This document shows positions 12,605 through 26,133 of a stretch of DNA of 64,000 nt, one piece after another (positions within the stretch are counted from its first letter, which is position 1; each line of letters opens with the position of its first letter). The DNA is from Sphagnum magellanicum (taxonomy: Eukaryota; Streptophyta; Sphagnopsida; Sphagnales; Sphagnaceae). The notes under the pieces are model-generated. The model was given only the letters and a program-made list of their open reading frames with translations, was not told where the DNA came from and searched no databases. Both the position numbers and the translations under genes were made by a program. Where the stretch lies: the NCBI GenBank assembly GCA_021904315.1, contig CM038914.1, positions 21,749,065 to 21,813,064 on the forward strand, written 5' to 3'.

Positions 12605-13234
12605 GCTTTTGCTCCCTTGCTACTATCAGCTCAAGACAGTAAAGTTACTGGTGGACACTTAAGTGATCATACTTTTAAACCCATTTATCATATTGTGGGG
12701 CTGGATTCAGGGACTGCCCAAACACAAACACCAAGTCTAGTAAAAGAGGGAGAGCGCAAACTGCCTCATCAAGAGAGAGGAGCAAGCAGTCCATGCCTTA
12801 TAGAATAAACTATTAGCCTACTTACGTAGTCGTATACGTGCAACTACTAGAACAACAAAGACCTCGATAACCTTAGACTTCTGACTCTATCCTCTGCAGC
12901 AATTTCTAGAGGACAGAAGTGCGCCGGTGGGTGCTGCTGGTTCATTAAACCCATGCTTAGGGATGCCCAGTATTGTCCTTTTATGCCAATTGGCGGTAAC
13001 TTGGCCTCATCAGCTGATCGGATAATTAAGAAGGTTTGTTCCCTAGACTTTTCAAATGGCAGTTTCGTAGTTTGACTTTCTTCCTAGTTTTGTCTAACTG
13101 TGCAAATTGCCCCGAGCTTCAAGTTAACAGTTCTACATCTACTGTGAAGTTAATTGGAATGTTTGCAAGTGGTTCCTTGATTCTTTTTATAACCTTGGGT
13201 TTCAGGTCTTTTGAAACGTTTCAAAATCACAGAA

Positions 13235-13247
13235 CCCCCCCCCCCCC
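13235..13247. repeat. Poly-C run of 13
   Basis: A homopolymer in otherwise unassigned DNA between the hAT-like element and the old Gypsy LTR. A second run of 11 C lies at 27711-27721. Lengths may be affected by sequencing. Confidence 0.9.
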
Positions 13248-13299
13248 AAAGCTTCCCGGTTTGTAAAACACAAAATTCAGAGTAAAATAACTGTTGGGT

Positions 13300-14358
13300 T
13301 GTAACCAAAAAAGTGAGGGCAGTATAAGTTAGGATTATATTCAATGCATTCCGACATACTGCTGGTCAGTTGCAATACAGCAATTTCCAACAACTTCAGA
13401 GTGTGAGTTAAACATAATCTGCTCACAATCAGTTTCTAAGGTCCTAATCCTAAAATCTTATCAAGACTCTTACGCATTCACTCGGATCAAAACACTCCAG
13501 AGCTCCTCTCCTCTCAAGTAAGCTATTGTGATCTTTTGGTATGTTCCACGTGACAAACAAATGCCACAATTCAAACCCAAATGCCCATCTAACCCACAAA
13601 ACTTTACTCATGAATGGTATTGAATAGAACTTGGCACTAACAAGCTAACACCCAAGATTAACAGCCAGATAATGATCAATCTTCAGGACCCAAAATTCCC
13701 TTCCTAAAAAATAGGTATTATGCTCAAAGTTCCCACTTACTTAGGTACTCAACCTTCCCAAAGTAAATCAGCCCACATATACCAAACATAGACAAGATGA
13801 ATCATACCTAGATCAACCACATGATCCCCTAGAGCTTGTCATCATCTCTAGTTGAATGCTTCTATGACTCTATTGTATCTAAACTCTTGTTCACTTTTTC
13901 ACATGCATAGCGGAAAACTTTTAAGAATGAGAGGTGGACAAAGTTGCATCTACACATAATGTAGGGATTCATTCCATCATTAAACACACACACACAACTC
14001 TTGAAAAACATCTATCAATTGCTACCAACCACAACACAACCACTCTTAGAAAAGAAGGATTGGGTGCTTAGCTTTTTGATGATTTGCGTTTTATCTCCGT
14101 CTTCAACTCCTCTTGCTCCATCACCCAAGCAATTGCAACCACACAAGAAAAAAAACAAAACAGCAACCAAGCATATCCCAAAATCTTCACTTTTGAATCA
14201 TTTCTACCGTCCTTGAAACACTTCCACAAATCAAATCTAACTCCACTAAATGATAAAAAATAAATTACAAATTGGTTTCTAGTGCTTAGATGTTAACAAG
14301 TATTTTTTTTTTCACATTGTGAACCCCAAAAGATAGTCAAAAGTAAATATGGGCTACA
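13300..14358 (-). repeat. 3' LTR of the old Gypsy element
   Basis: This direct repeat partners 21113-22143; shared stretches include CACATGATCCCCTAGAGCTT and AGAATGAGAGGTGGACAAAG. It starts TGTAACC like the young element's LTR, and its inner edge again reads TATGTAAC followed by a pyrimidine run. Confidence 0.8.
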
Positions 14359-17274
14359 TATGTAACTACTCCCCAATACTTTTGATTCAATCCTTTAGTT
14401 ATCACCTTTCAAAGTGTAGTATGGTATAGTTGAAAATCTCTTCTAGGTTAATTCCAAAGTTATTCATCCTTACCCTTGATCACACATATTCTACCTCCGT
14501 CATCTTCATCCAATGATCCATTCCCATCAAGATATTCCACAAACAAGAACGGTCCCTCCCAACTCGATTACAAAAACCTTTTGTTTCCAAACTTCTTGAT
14601 GTTAGCATACGTAATTCCTTCGATGAATCCCATAAACATTTGCCTTCCTCTCTATAAAACATAATCTCATTTTTGTTTCACCTATGCCTAACCCACGTTC
14701 TCTATCACTACACCATGCATTCAAGCAATTAACATCACCTTCTCAATCATTTGTTTAGCCAAAACAATAGGATCATTATCCTCATCAAAACCTTTCACCA
14801 ATGGATTTAGGAAATTGTCTTGGAATGTGACTTGTCAATATCACGTGTCGAAAAAATTGATGTTTGTTTGGATGCCATAGCAATATCCAAACAAGTTCCA
14901 TGGTAAGTGGTTGTCCCAATTAGGCACATATTGTTCAATAGTAGCAGCAGACAATATTGTCAACCCATGTTTTAAAGTCTTAACTAGTTTAATTGTGTAA
15001 AACCTATGGGACAATGTTTTAGTTCACTATTCCATAATGGCCTAGGTGTAATGGTATGACATTTTGTTATCAATTCACCACAATTGTTAGTTAACACATG
15101 TTTAGGAACTCCAAATCAACAAATTATCTCATCTTCAAAAAACTTTGCAATCATCTTTGCTTCATGATCAACTATAGCCCTTGTAGCAACCCACTTAGAA
15201 TAGTGGTTTATGTTAGCAATGATGTACTGATTCCCATTATTAGTTTCCAATAATGGACCAATTATGGGTAAGGCAATTTTATAGTTGATCCCAAATGGGG
15301 ATGCTTTTGAGATCCTTAACATTCGACTTAATGTTGTTGGTTCTTTTCACCAATTGGCACAACTTACAAGAATGCACAATGGTTTTAACATCTTCAATTT
15401 TGTTATGCCAAAAATAACATTTGTTCACCTTTGCAAATGTATGCCCTTTTCCAAAGTGTCCAATTTCTTCATGTAAATCTATAATAATTTGCTTGTGTTC
15501 TTCAGGTTTTGAGACTACCAATTCTTTAAACATAAGTTTATCATGGTTCTAATGGTAGTGCAAATTTTTAAATCCTTTTCTTGATTATAATGTTGTCTTT
15601 TGTACTACAATCTATAGGAATTTATCCCCCATTCAGAACCAACATAGTCTGACCATCATTCCAAATGTCCATGCTCCTAACACAATCCCATTCACCATCC
15701 TTTTCTTCTTTAGAACTGTTCCAATCAACATTGTCAACATCAACAAGTGCATGTGCTTCATCAATCAATTGTAGATGCATCTAAGTGTCCCAAAGGTTTT
15801 TCTTTCTTCTCTTGAAGAGCTAATCATCCTACTTATCTCCCACATTTTCTTCTTAGCCTTCCACCTACTCATCATCAATACCCCAAATCAACGCATAGCA
15901 TTCACCTCCCATTAGGTGAAATTTCTTTTGGATAGGTGAAAGCCCTTTGCTTGCATATGTTACAACTTGTTCATTTTTTCTCGTTCTTTGCAATATAATA
16001 GCTCCCATTCCTTTGATTGACCAATCTACATCCAAATTTAAAAATTTAGTGAAATTTGGTTTGATCAAAAGTCTGAAATTTCAGAAGAAGAGATGAGAAC
16101 CCATTGTATCATTGTAAAACATGGAACTTTAATGGAGTATAAGAGAAATATATTTTGATTTCTAGAAAAGTTTTGTTTCCATAGTCAGAGTTTGTTGTTT
16201 TGGTGTTTTAATCATACTTTCATTACTAGATTTAAATTTTGAAACTAGCTCTAAGTAGATCTAAATGAAGATACTTTGTTAGTATCAATTTTATTACATG
16301 TTAGTCCAGATTTTTTACCAAAATATAGGATTAGAGATTCTATATTTGCCCAACCCCAACTCCATCACTAATCTTGTTGCATCATCTAACTAGGATGGAC
16401 CTTATCCTTTACCACTTGTGACATGTTAACCTTATTTAGTGGTAGTACCTATATGTTATTTCTAGGATCATGTTTGACATGAATTGTCCCTTTTCCAACA
16501 TCAACAATAACGTTTATTTTGATCAAAAAATTCAATTTTAGAAGCAAGTCATAGCTGTTAGTGTCAACAACCATGAATGTCGAAAAACATTATATCTTTC
16601 CAACCTTCATAGGTATCTCATTTATTCTCCCCAATGCTTGGGTAATTACACTTGAGGCAATTTTGTATGATTATGTACCAATGGCCAAGTGCATGATCCC
16701 TAGTTCACAAATAACCCCAGATGCCATGATTAACATAGAGGTTCCTCTTCAACCAAGCTTTCCATTAAATGGTTACTAATTTCCACAAGAAGATACAATG
16801 TCTTGCTTTGGTGACTTTTATTGCTACAAATCATGCAGATTGTTGGTGTTCCTTTAATTCTAATGATATTACTTGATTTCAAGTTCTCATCTCACTTCTT
16901 TTTTGCTAGTTTTACTAAGATTTCTAGATATTCCAACTCCTTAGGAATGGAAATAATTTTTCAATAGGAGATAATGCAATCTTGCCATTGATGAAATGTG
17001 TGAATTTTTTTTGACCCAGATGAACCTTCCTTCATGGTTTCCATTGGAATTGCATATTTGGCATGTTAAAAAGCTATTGGTTCAAGTAGGACCTATTTTG
17101 AAAAAATATATTAATGACTCATTGAGAACATTGACTTGTTTCTCCGCCGCCATTTCATTCATCATCCCATCTTCTTGTTCTTCCTAGGGCTCAAAAGGAG
17201 TTTCTCCCAATTATGTTGGCACTTGTTCCACTTCAAGTCCTACTACTAAACAAAAACTAGAAAAAAACCACAAC

Positions 17275-18756
17275 CATTTGCAACTATATTTTAGTTGCAA
17301 AAGACATTTGATACTAAAAATTGTTTAGTTGAATTAGACAAGTTACATAAAACACTTGTTGCAAGTGTGGATGAAGTCAATGATCAACAAAATATTTCAC
17401 CATTTGTATATTATTGTATGTCATCCATATATTACCATAAAGACCAACAAGTTAAATAATGACACATGGCAACTGAAAAAGGTTTGAAAAAAATTGTTTA
17501 AAAATAAATGGTGGATCCTCATCATATATTTTTAATGGTTTTAGATTGTGACACATGGCATAATACTAATATGCCACGTGGAATTTTTGAATTTTGGTCA
17601 AAATAAATTAAAATTAATATATAGGTGGGTAGGTGTGACTAGGTAGGTAGGTAAATGTTTAAATTTTTTTTTGGGTTTAACCTTTAGGGTTAAACTCTTT
17701 AAAAGTTTAAGTTCTTTTGATTAGCTCATCCCAATTGACATTTTTTTTAATGTGCAAGTGGAGGACAAAACCTTTTCATTATATAGTTCTCAAAATGGAA
17801 GTGGAGGACAAAACATATGGGATAAAAATTGAAGTTGCAATTTAGTTGCAAATTAAGTTGGAATTAAGAAATTTATCTCATATTTTTTTTCTTCTTTTTT
17901 AATTTTGTAAATTATATAGTTAAGTATATAAGTAGCTAATTAACCATCTAATAAGCTAATTAATAATTAATTAATAATTAATTAACCAATTCATTTAATT
18001 GTAGATTATTAATTCATAAATCATATATGCAAAAATAAATGATTGAAATAATAACTAATTAACTATTAATAAGAAAAATAATTATTAGTAAATAATTATA
18101 TAATAATCAATTAAGTAAATCATTTAGTTATAAACTATAAATTCATAATTCATCTATACAAAATTAAATGACTGAAATAATAACTAATTAACCAAATTAT
18201 TATTTATAACTATTTTTTAATAGGTTTTTAATTTAAAGATAAATAATTAAAATATTAACCAATTAATAACTAAGTAGTTTATCTTAGGTAAGTAAGTAAC
18301 CTAGGTTTGATAGGTAGGTAAACACATAAGGAGATAAGTTGATAAATTAGGTTAGGTAGGTAAAAAAACATATATATGTAGGTAGGTAGTGAATTTGTTT
18401 AAATAAAAACTAGGTACAACTTTATAAATACACCAATGGAAACATACCCCCATTATACCCTTAATAAAACTTAGCAAAAATACACATACTTTTCAAAAGT
18501 TTCCCAATACACCTATGTATACCACTAAAGGTTATTTTGACACCTTAGTAGTGTAATTAAGTTTGGTTCCATTTGCAACTATTGGGACATATGGGTGTGA
18601 TCATGGATGAAAAAAATTATAAAGTGTAAGTTGAAGAAGTCATTAGTTGCAAATATAGTTATAGCATAGTTGCAAGAATGGTCAAAGGTGCAAAATTGTT
18701 GCATAAACAATTAAAGTTAGTTGCAAATGACAATTAATTGCATGTAGTTGCAAATG
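17275..18756. mobile_element. AT-rich insertion within the old Gypsy element, TTGCAA-rich ends
   Basis: A 12-bp perfect inverted repeat, CATTTGCAACTA (17275-17286) and TAGTTGCAAATG (18745-18756), encloses about 1.5 kb of very AT-rich sequence between the protease and gag relics. The last 130 bases hold many TTGCAA motifs, as subterminal repeats of a DNA transposon would. The inside carries TAGGTAGGTA runs (17,620-17,660; 18,290-18,390) and no coding signal. No target duplication was found, so the ends and class are uncertain. Confidence 0.4.
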
Positions 18757-20300
18757 CATTGTTTGCATTTTGGGGGATTTCTTCTAATGTACAGTGAACA
18801 TTCCTTCCATGTTTGCATAGTCCTTAATCACACACAATTTTTTGATTTCAAGACAGAGTCAAAACAAAAACCTCCTTTTCTGTTTTACATCTTCCAATTT
18901 TCCCCTTGTAAACAACTTTTCCATCCTATCATAATAGGTAAGAACCCATTGCTTGGGTTCTTGTTTGATTGAATCCAATTTAGCTTGGATTTATTCCTCA
19001 AGTTCATTATTCCATATTTTAACAACATGGCTCCTTTCATGGTTTGCCAATCAATAGGAATAGTAGTTAGTTTTTTGAACCATTCCTTGGACTTACCCTT
19101 CAAATTGAGTATGCCAATTTTGAACAACTTTAGTTCATAAATGCTTTTCATTTCTATTGTAATCTCTAATCCTTCATTTCAATCATGAATGTTTTCAAAC
19201 TCCCTGTACCCTAAAAAAATTCATCCATGCCCTTACAACTTATCATTTTGAAGTATCTTCTAGATTTCATAACAATATAAAATTTCCAACTCTATTGCAT
19301 ACAAACATCAAAAGAAGCTCCCTTTTGATCTAGAATTATAACAAAATCAATGCTTTCCAAATTTTCTTTGACCCACTTGTTTCCCTTATCTAAACTCTAA
19401 CTTGACATTCTTAACATTGTCCTAGAATGTTCAACCCTAATAACTCTATCTCTTATTCTAAACATTTTTCCATATATTAGGTATATAGAACTTGATGTAA
19501 TGTTGCTTTGTGACTACCATTATCGGAATTGAGATGTGTTTTAATCTAAGGCCATGCTTTCCATTTCAAATTTTGGAATTAAGAAATAAAATGGAGGGTT
19601 CAAGAATATTGTCTAGAATGGAGCTATTCAATGCACATCCATTGTTATCCTTAATAGAACTCATCATAGAATTTCAAGATCATTTTTTAAAATATAATTC
19701 AACATCTTCATTTGGATCATCATTAATCATTGTGTAGGATTCGATTGAAAGTTGTTATAATTTGTAATGCATCTTTTCTTCATGTTCAAAATTCAATAGC
19801 CATTTTCACTCATGATTTCTTCCCAACCTCCAAACCAAAGCCTTAGATTCAACTCTTGAGTGTTCAATTTAGACCACCTTTTTTTCAATAACAAACATCT
19901 TATATCTATTTGTGGGAAAAAAAACTTCATTCTATGATGGGGTGAGTAATTGTTGTAGGTAACCACAAATCCCTTACCTTTGGTACTACTTCAACCCTTT
20001 CATGCAATTCAATATTCAAAGGGTTGAATAAAGATTGCATAGAAACAATATCTATGTTGATGACAATTGATAGTTATCTAGCTTTGAGCTCCATCCCTAA
20101 TTTTCAACCAAACATGAACTCTTGTATACGTTTTAGCATGAGACACATGTATAGTTAGATCCCTTACTCATGCTTTGTTTAGATTTAGTCTAATTATGCT
20201 AATTAAATCAAAACCTTGTAACCACATAATGATTGTTCTTTCTCTAAGTAGAATGTCAAATTTGGGGAATGAAAAGTCAAACTCATTTATAACTAATTGT

Positions 20301-20960
20301 CATGGATGCCAATGCCACGGAATTCATTCATTTGAATGTTCATCCATGATTTGTAATGAACTTGTGCCTAATTCATAATTTAGTTTCAGTTCACTTTCAA
20401 TTAGTTTTGAATTAAGTTTTAATAATTGATTTCTAGCTCACTTTTAGTTAACTCTTAGTTCATTATTAATTAAGTGTTAATTCACTTCTAGTAAATTTTT
20501 AATGAACTTACAGTTCACTTTCAGTTAATTCTTAATTTACTTTTAATTCAATTCATTTTTAATTAACATTTATTTCATTTGTATTTCATTTCTAATTAAT
20601 TCATAGTTCACACATGGTTACACATGGGCCACACATAGATGCACATGGGGCACATGTAGGTTGGAAGTTTATTGAAAAACTTCCATGAGCTAGGTGCCCA
20701 ATAGGTATATTTAGAAGTAGAATTCCTCATTACTTTTAATATGTTCAACACTAGTTTTGGGTATGTTTTTTCATCATAACGTTGTTCTGTTTTTATTTCT
20801 TCTTTGCAATAAAATTTCATTGGATTTTTGTTTTACATGTGTTGTGTTCTTGTTTGTTTAGTTTCATGATTTGGATTTGGAAATAGGCTTGCCCTTCTTT
20901 TCATGTTGGTTTAAAAAATCTTGTAGATTTCGTTGTTTTCATGTTCATGACATTAATATC
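20301..20960 (+). repeat. LTR-like dispersed repeat, copy 3, inside the old Gypsy element
   Basis: It shares GGATGCCAAtgCCacGGA, TTCATTTGAATGTTCATCCA, the AATTCATA tract, ACATGGGCCACACAT, a decayed TATA position (GGTATATTTAGAAGTAG), CATAACGTTGTT and CAATAAAA with the other copies. It sits about 150 bases from the 5' LTR of the old Gypsy copy, so it inserted later than that element. Confidence 0.65.
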
Positions 20961-21112
20961 TCATCCTTATGTTGTGCTTTATTTAAATGTTCCTTCCTTA
21001 TTTGGTCCATAGTTATGCCATTGGCATGCTTCTTTATCTATGCCATCAAAACCCAACATAATCCACAATTCTAATAAACAACTTTGGTTTATTAGAAAAA
21101 ACTATTCTAATA

Positions 21113-22143
21113 GCAAAAAATGGGGCAATACAAGTAAGGAATATATTTAATGAAATTTGGCATATTGCTAATGAGTTGCAATACAACAAAGTTCCCACAA
21201 CTTCAGAGTGTGAATTAAACATAATTTGTTCACAATCATTTCTAAAGTCCTAACCTTAAAATCCTACCAGGGCTCTTAGGCATTCATTTGGATTAGAACA
21301 TTTTGGAGCTCCTTTCAAATAGGCTATCCTGATCTTTTGGTACATTTCCTTTGACAAATAGATGGTATAATTCAAGCCCAAATGCCCGTCTAACTTGCAA
21401 AACCCTATTCATGAATAATGTTGGATAGAACTTGGCACTAACAAGCTAATACCCAAGATTAATAGCTAAATTATGATCAATCTTCATGACCCATAATTCC
21501 CTTCACAAAAAATAGGTATTATGTTCAACACTCCCAATTACTAAGGTACTCAACCTCCCCACAATATATTAGCCCATGTATACTAAACATGAACAAGATG
21601 AATCATACCTAGACCAACCACATGATCCCCTAGAGCTTGTCATCATCTCTAGTTGAATGCTTCTATGACTCTATTATATTTAAACTCTTGTTCACCTTTT
21701 CACATGCGCATTGGAAAACTTTTAAGAATGAGAGGTGGACAAAGTTGCATCTACACATATGTGGGGATTCATCCCATCATAAACACACACACAACTCTTG
21801 AAAAACATTTACCAATTGCTACCAACCACAACACAACCACACTCTTAGAAAAGAAGAATAGGGTGTTCAGCTTTTTGATGATCTGCTTCCTATTTCTGTC
21901 TTCAACTCCTCTTGCTCCATCACCCAAGCAACTACAACCACACAAGAAAAAAAAACAAACAAACAACCAAGTAGATCCCAAAAATTAAGTCACACCATTC
22001 TTGTTACACCTCCACAAAACAAATCCAACTCCGTTAATGATGGAAGACAAATTACAGGTTGGTTTCTGGCGTTTAGATGTTGACTGACACTATAAACCCT
22101 AAAAGATAGCCAAAAGTAATTCTGAGCTATAGGGTTTCCTACA
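21113..22143 (-). repeat. 5' LTR of the old Gypsy element
   Basis: This is the direct repeat partner of 13300-14358. Its left edge (TTCTAATAGC) parallels the primer-site edge of the young element (CTCTAATACC), supporting a shared origin and the minus orientation. The outer end near 22,143 is placed by similarity to the young LTR end and may be off by several bases. Confidence 0.75.
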
Positions 22144-22149
22144 AAATTG

Positions 22150-22480
22150 GATGGTTCCAAGTAGGTTGTTTGATGGATGTTATGCTTTCTATCAAAGAAA
22201 CTTGACCAGTGCAAGGTTTTTTTTGAGTGAAATTTTGCCAAATGGCAAATTTTATTTTCAAATTGGTGAGAATTTAGTGGTTTTTAGTCTCCAAATTTTG
22301 AAAAAAATCTATTTTAAAAGAAAAATGGTAGATTCTATCTCAAGTCGCAGTAGATAGCCAAAAATTTAGAAGGATGCCAGATTTTCTTTTTACTTTCATA
22401 TTTTCTTATTGTCAAATCTGGCTAAATCATCTTATAGATGATTGCCACTTCAGTTACATCACAAAATTGGAAAAGAATGC
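22150..22480 (+). repeat. Dispersed repeat, copy b
   Basis: It shares GTAGATAGCCAAAAAT, ATCTGGCTAAAT, TAGATGATTGCCAC and CACAAAATTG in order with copy c. It starts at the outer edge of the old Gypsy LTR. Short ORFs across it are not gene-like. Confidence 0.55.
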
Positions 22481-24686
22481 TGGACCAGCGGTTCTCAAAA
22501 AATCAAAGAACCTAACCTGTTGCACATTCTTTCTTTGACAAAGATTAGAACCGCATGACACTGGTTAATCCATCGAGAGATCATGTGGCAACGTCATAAG
22601 TTCAATGAATTGAATAGATCTCATGTTTTTTACGCCTGGAGATGAGATATATGGCATCACAAAGTGTCACCAAAAGTATGATTCTGAAGTATGATCAAAA
22701 TCTGTACAAGAAAAAGTAGTCCTGACTACAAATCTGGCTACTACTAAAGAAGGATAGAGCTTACAGACCTCAACTGTTGTCTTACTGGCAAGCAGATGAC
22801 AAAAGTTGAACTCCACTTAACAAAACCTGGAGGTAAGAAAACAATTTCACTAGCCTACTTGTGTAAGATTTGCCATTAGGATTATGGCTTACAGGGCTGA
22901 GCAAGAGCCCCCATCCCGCCCCCCAAAACACCCATTATTATTGATTATTATTGTGTGCAGAAAAACCAACACCAGGTATAATTAATGTGTGGGTTGCCCA
23001 GCGTGCTACTGTAGTCACAGCAACAGTTTTGCCTTTTGCAGAATAGCTCACCAACTAGTTTCTGATCTGTTCTAGCTTCTGATCCTTTTTCCCATCCAAG
23101 GGGCAAATTGAATAAGAATAAGACTTCAGGCTTTTGAAAGAAACAAAAATGGGGACTAAACCCATTGCAATATACATGTTTTGCCTTTCTGAATGTTTGA
23201 GGAAGAAGATCTCTACTGCATTTTGTCTGCAGCAGCTGACAGTATCAGATTTTGTTTCCAAGATGGCATGTCCCCCTTTGGAAGCTTTGTGAATGTTGGT
23301 TTTGCTGGCCACAAAAGAAGAATTTCACAATAGCGCATTGCATCATGTCGGACAATTCTTTGCCCTGAAAATAACCAATTAAACCATGAAGCTAGTGAAA
23401 AGAGACAACAAATATCACAAAGTTTGTGATATTTGTTGTTGGCCTCCAGTGTTTCCCAATTATCCCCAATAGTGACCACATAAAATCTGTTGGTTTGTTT
23501 GAACTTTGCCTTCAATTTCCCATGAGGAAAATGAGAGGAGAAAGCCCTTTAATTAAGTAGCCCACATAACGTTTTACAACATCTCCACCCTCTATGTAAT
23601 ATTCTGGATGAAGTACAACTATTAAATAGTGTAATACTATTTGGACTATAGTGTTCAAATTTTCTAACCATGTTTAAAGCATCTCCAGTGGTGGTGCTGA
23701 GTATGTGACTTTGCAAAAATATTTTTCACATTCAAGTTTAGTTCTTTACTTTTTTCCAGTCCCACCCATAACTAAAAATGGGACTGCAACCTTTTTTTCC
23801 CCAATTTTTTTATGTAGCCCAGCTGATAATAATTGGAAAACAAATTAGTCAAATTTGGGTACATACCATATACGAACGTTAAAAAAAAAAAAAAAAAAGC
23901 CAACGATTCTTCTATATTCTTAGCTCCTAATGAAACTTATAATTAAAATCTGGTGACTTTGATTTTATCTGTCAAAATCTGGCAATTTTGGGCCACTTTT
24001 ACCCTGCAAAATTCTTTGTATAGGTCATAATCATGTATTTCAGGTCGAAATTTGGCTAAAGTCCTCCAGTAAGAAAATCGCTGGTGAGACACTACCAATA
24101 ACAACCCACCTGGACCAATCAAACTATCTCACCAATCAACCTGGGCATTAGGGCCAAAACCACTTTGCCAAGCCAAATCGACCTGTTTTGACTTTTCTTC
24201 ATCCAATTTTAATGTACAGGGTCACGTACTGAGCGCTGGTGGCGTTGATCTTACAACATGCCCACTGGCAGCGGTAAAATGCCCTGGTACAAAACTTTTT
24301 AGGTGAAGATTTGTAAAAGAACACTATACATCTGCTTGGGGCCTGGAAAATAGCACATGATACCAGGGCCCTCTTAGATCGCCAGTAGCAGGCAATAACT
24401 GTTTCTCAGCAATAAATACTGTTTCTCATTGGCCAACTACAATGATTGGCCCTTGTCATGAGCGTTAAATAGTCTGACACTTTGTGTATTCCATCTTTTC
24501 AGGTTCACTGGATGTGTTAAATATTGATAGAGTGTTGCCACTGGGCACACTCTTAAAGTGGCTCCAGTCGTGGCCTCTATATGGATATTCATCACATGGA
24601 TGATTCACTTTTAATTTTTTCTTCCTCGTGAGTCCAAACCAATTCTTTGGCAGGCAGTGCAGCTTGTTTTTCGTCATTCTTTTGAC
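22480..24686. other. Unassigned DNA with a perfect 17-bp palindrome and A18 run
   Basis: No coding domain or element end is seen. The stretch includes ORFs of 85-100 codons on the minus strand without known motifs, the palindrome at 23405-23439 and a poly-A run at 23881-23898. Confidence 0.5.
23405..23439. repeat. Perfect 17-bp inverted repeat, one-base spacer
   Basis: The arm ACAACAAATATCACAAA is followed by G and its exact reverse complement TTTGTGATATTTGTTGT. The arms are flawless although the surrounding DNA shows no constraint, which suggests a recent origin such as template switching. The stem is AT-rich and too short for a plant microRNA precursor. Confidence 0.9.
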
Positions 24687-25647
24687 CAGTGTTGGGTGAT
24701 TCTCACTTTTTCACGAAAATTGTTGATTCCGAGTATCACAACCATTTCAGAGAACCTTTGAGACTCTCATTTTTAAAAAAATAGATTTTGATAAATTTAA
24801 GAGTTTCAGTTTTTTGGAAAAAAAGGTTCCCATTGGCTTTCAGTCCTGCCAGTTCTCATAAAAATTATTAGTCCCAGTTTTCGACAATGGTTCTCACAAG
24901 CTGATTTTCGAGATTAAAAAATTCAATATTTAATTTAAAAATAAAAAAACTCAGAGTCAAAATTACTTGCAAAACATGAAAACATGCAAAAAATTGAAGG
25001 AAGAAGTGAATTTTTTTCTTTTTCCTTCTCTTTGGACCTCTCTTATTTTCAAACCTCATAACTTATTTTTTATTCATTTTAAACAATTTAAAGTGCTGTA
25101 GGAGTCCCACTCTTTTTTCAACTCTGATAGCAACAGAGCAACATACAAAGAATTTTTTAGGTGTTTAGGAACAGTCTTTGTAGCGTTTGGTGGTTTGTTT
25201 TTTTGAGGTTTTGACCCCTTTTATTTTGGGGGGCTATAACTTTTTCATTTCTAATCCATTTTTGATAATTGTTAGTGTGTCAAATGCACAAAGAGGAGGA
25301 GTTCAAATTTTGTTTGGACACTAGAAACAACAAAGCCCTCCCTTTTAATCCAGCTTGCACTAAGCACTTAAGTGTTTGGTCACCAACTAGTCTATTTTAA
25401 ACATGAAACACATCGAAAACCTTGAAAACTAGTGGCCACATGTTTTAATACCCTTAAAGGTTATCATTAAAAAATTCAAATGATATTTTTAAAGGTTTTC
25501 AAAAAGCCGATTTTCACTTGGGCAAGAATTGACATGCAAGTTCTCAAAAAGGTTATCACTTTATGTGAAAACCTCTGGTTTTCATTTTGACAATTAAACA
25601 AAAAACTTTAAAGGTTCTCATTGAGATTTGAGAACTGTCCAACATTG
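24687..25647. mobile_element. Non-autonomous hAT-type element, 961 bp
   Basis: Ends CAGTGTTGGGTGATTCTC and GAGAACTGTCCAACATTG are inverted repeats (about 14 of 18 positions agree). They are flanked by an 8-bp duplication, CTTTTGAC (24679-24686) and CTTTTGAA (25648-25655), 7 of 8 alike, the hAT size. The interior is AT-rich with repeated GGTTCTCA/TGAGAACC motifs and a Thr/Leu-poor set of short ORFs, none a transposase. It must depend on an enzyme from elsewhere. Confidence 0.8.
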
Positions 25648-25655
25648 CTTTTGAA

Positions 25656-26133
25656 TGTTTAACATGTGACCTATTTGATATGACAACTTAACACCTATTC
25701 TTATTGTTTTTTCAATGGTGTCTTTTTCTTCTCGTTCATGAAGGATAAATTGGATATAATGAGACTAGGGCGCACTTTTCAACAATTTCTTTTTGGTGAT
25801 TGGAAGGAGCTTTAGGTGGAGCACCTTTTGTGAACACAAGCACATGCGATAGTTTTGTCTTAATTATGGGCATGTCAATAATTTTGTCCAATTTTGATTA
25901 TGCCCTTATAACACCCCTCCTATGTTGGTTGGGACAAAGTTTAGCATTGAGGTGCATCAAGGAGTTTATGTGTGCTTTCAAGATCTTGCCCCTTTTACCC
26001 TAGCTTTGGCGTCTTAAAAAATGGTTAACATATTGTTTGTTTTGCACTTGTTGAACATAGATTTCCCGTTATTCAAATTCCTTGTTAAACTCTCAGCTAG
26101 ATTCAAACCCCGAACTTTTCATGGACTTATCAA
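25656..26133. other. Unassigned DNA between the hAT element and LTR-like copy 4
   Basis: A 67-codon ORF at 25800-26003 has no known motif. Nothing else is seen. Confidence 0.5.

Larger units (their letters stand above)
13300..22143 (-). mobile_element. Old, decayed Ty3/Gypsy element of the same family
   Basis: LTR-like direct repeats at 13300-14358 and about 21113-22143 enclose pol and gag relics on the minus strand. Integrase zinc-binding and core regions lie at 15,116-15,533, an RNase H-like region at 15,865-16,068, a protease region around 16,440-16,800 and a gag region from about 18,885. The protease and gag relics match the element at 48.6-55.5 kb closely in kind, and the LTR ends (TGTAACC...TACA) and purine tract are alike. 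By eye the LTRs agree at only about 80%, so this copy is much older. It is heavily broken, with many small breaks and at least two later insertions. No clear target duplication remains. Confidence 0.85.

Noticed and set aside
23405-23439. microRNA precursor
   Set aside because: A 17-bp stem with a one-base spacer cannot give a plant miRNA duplex.
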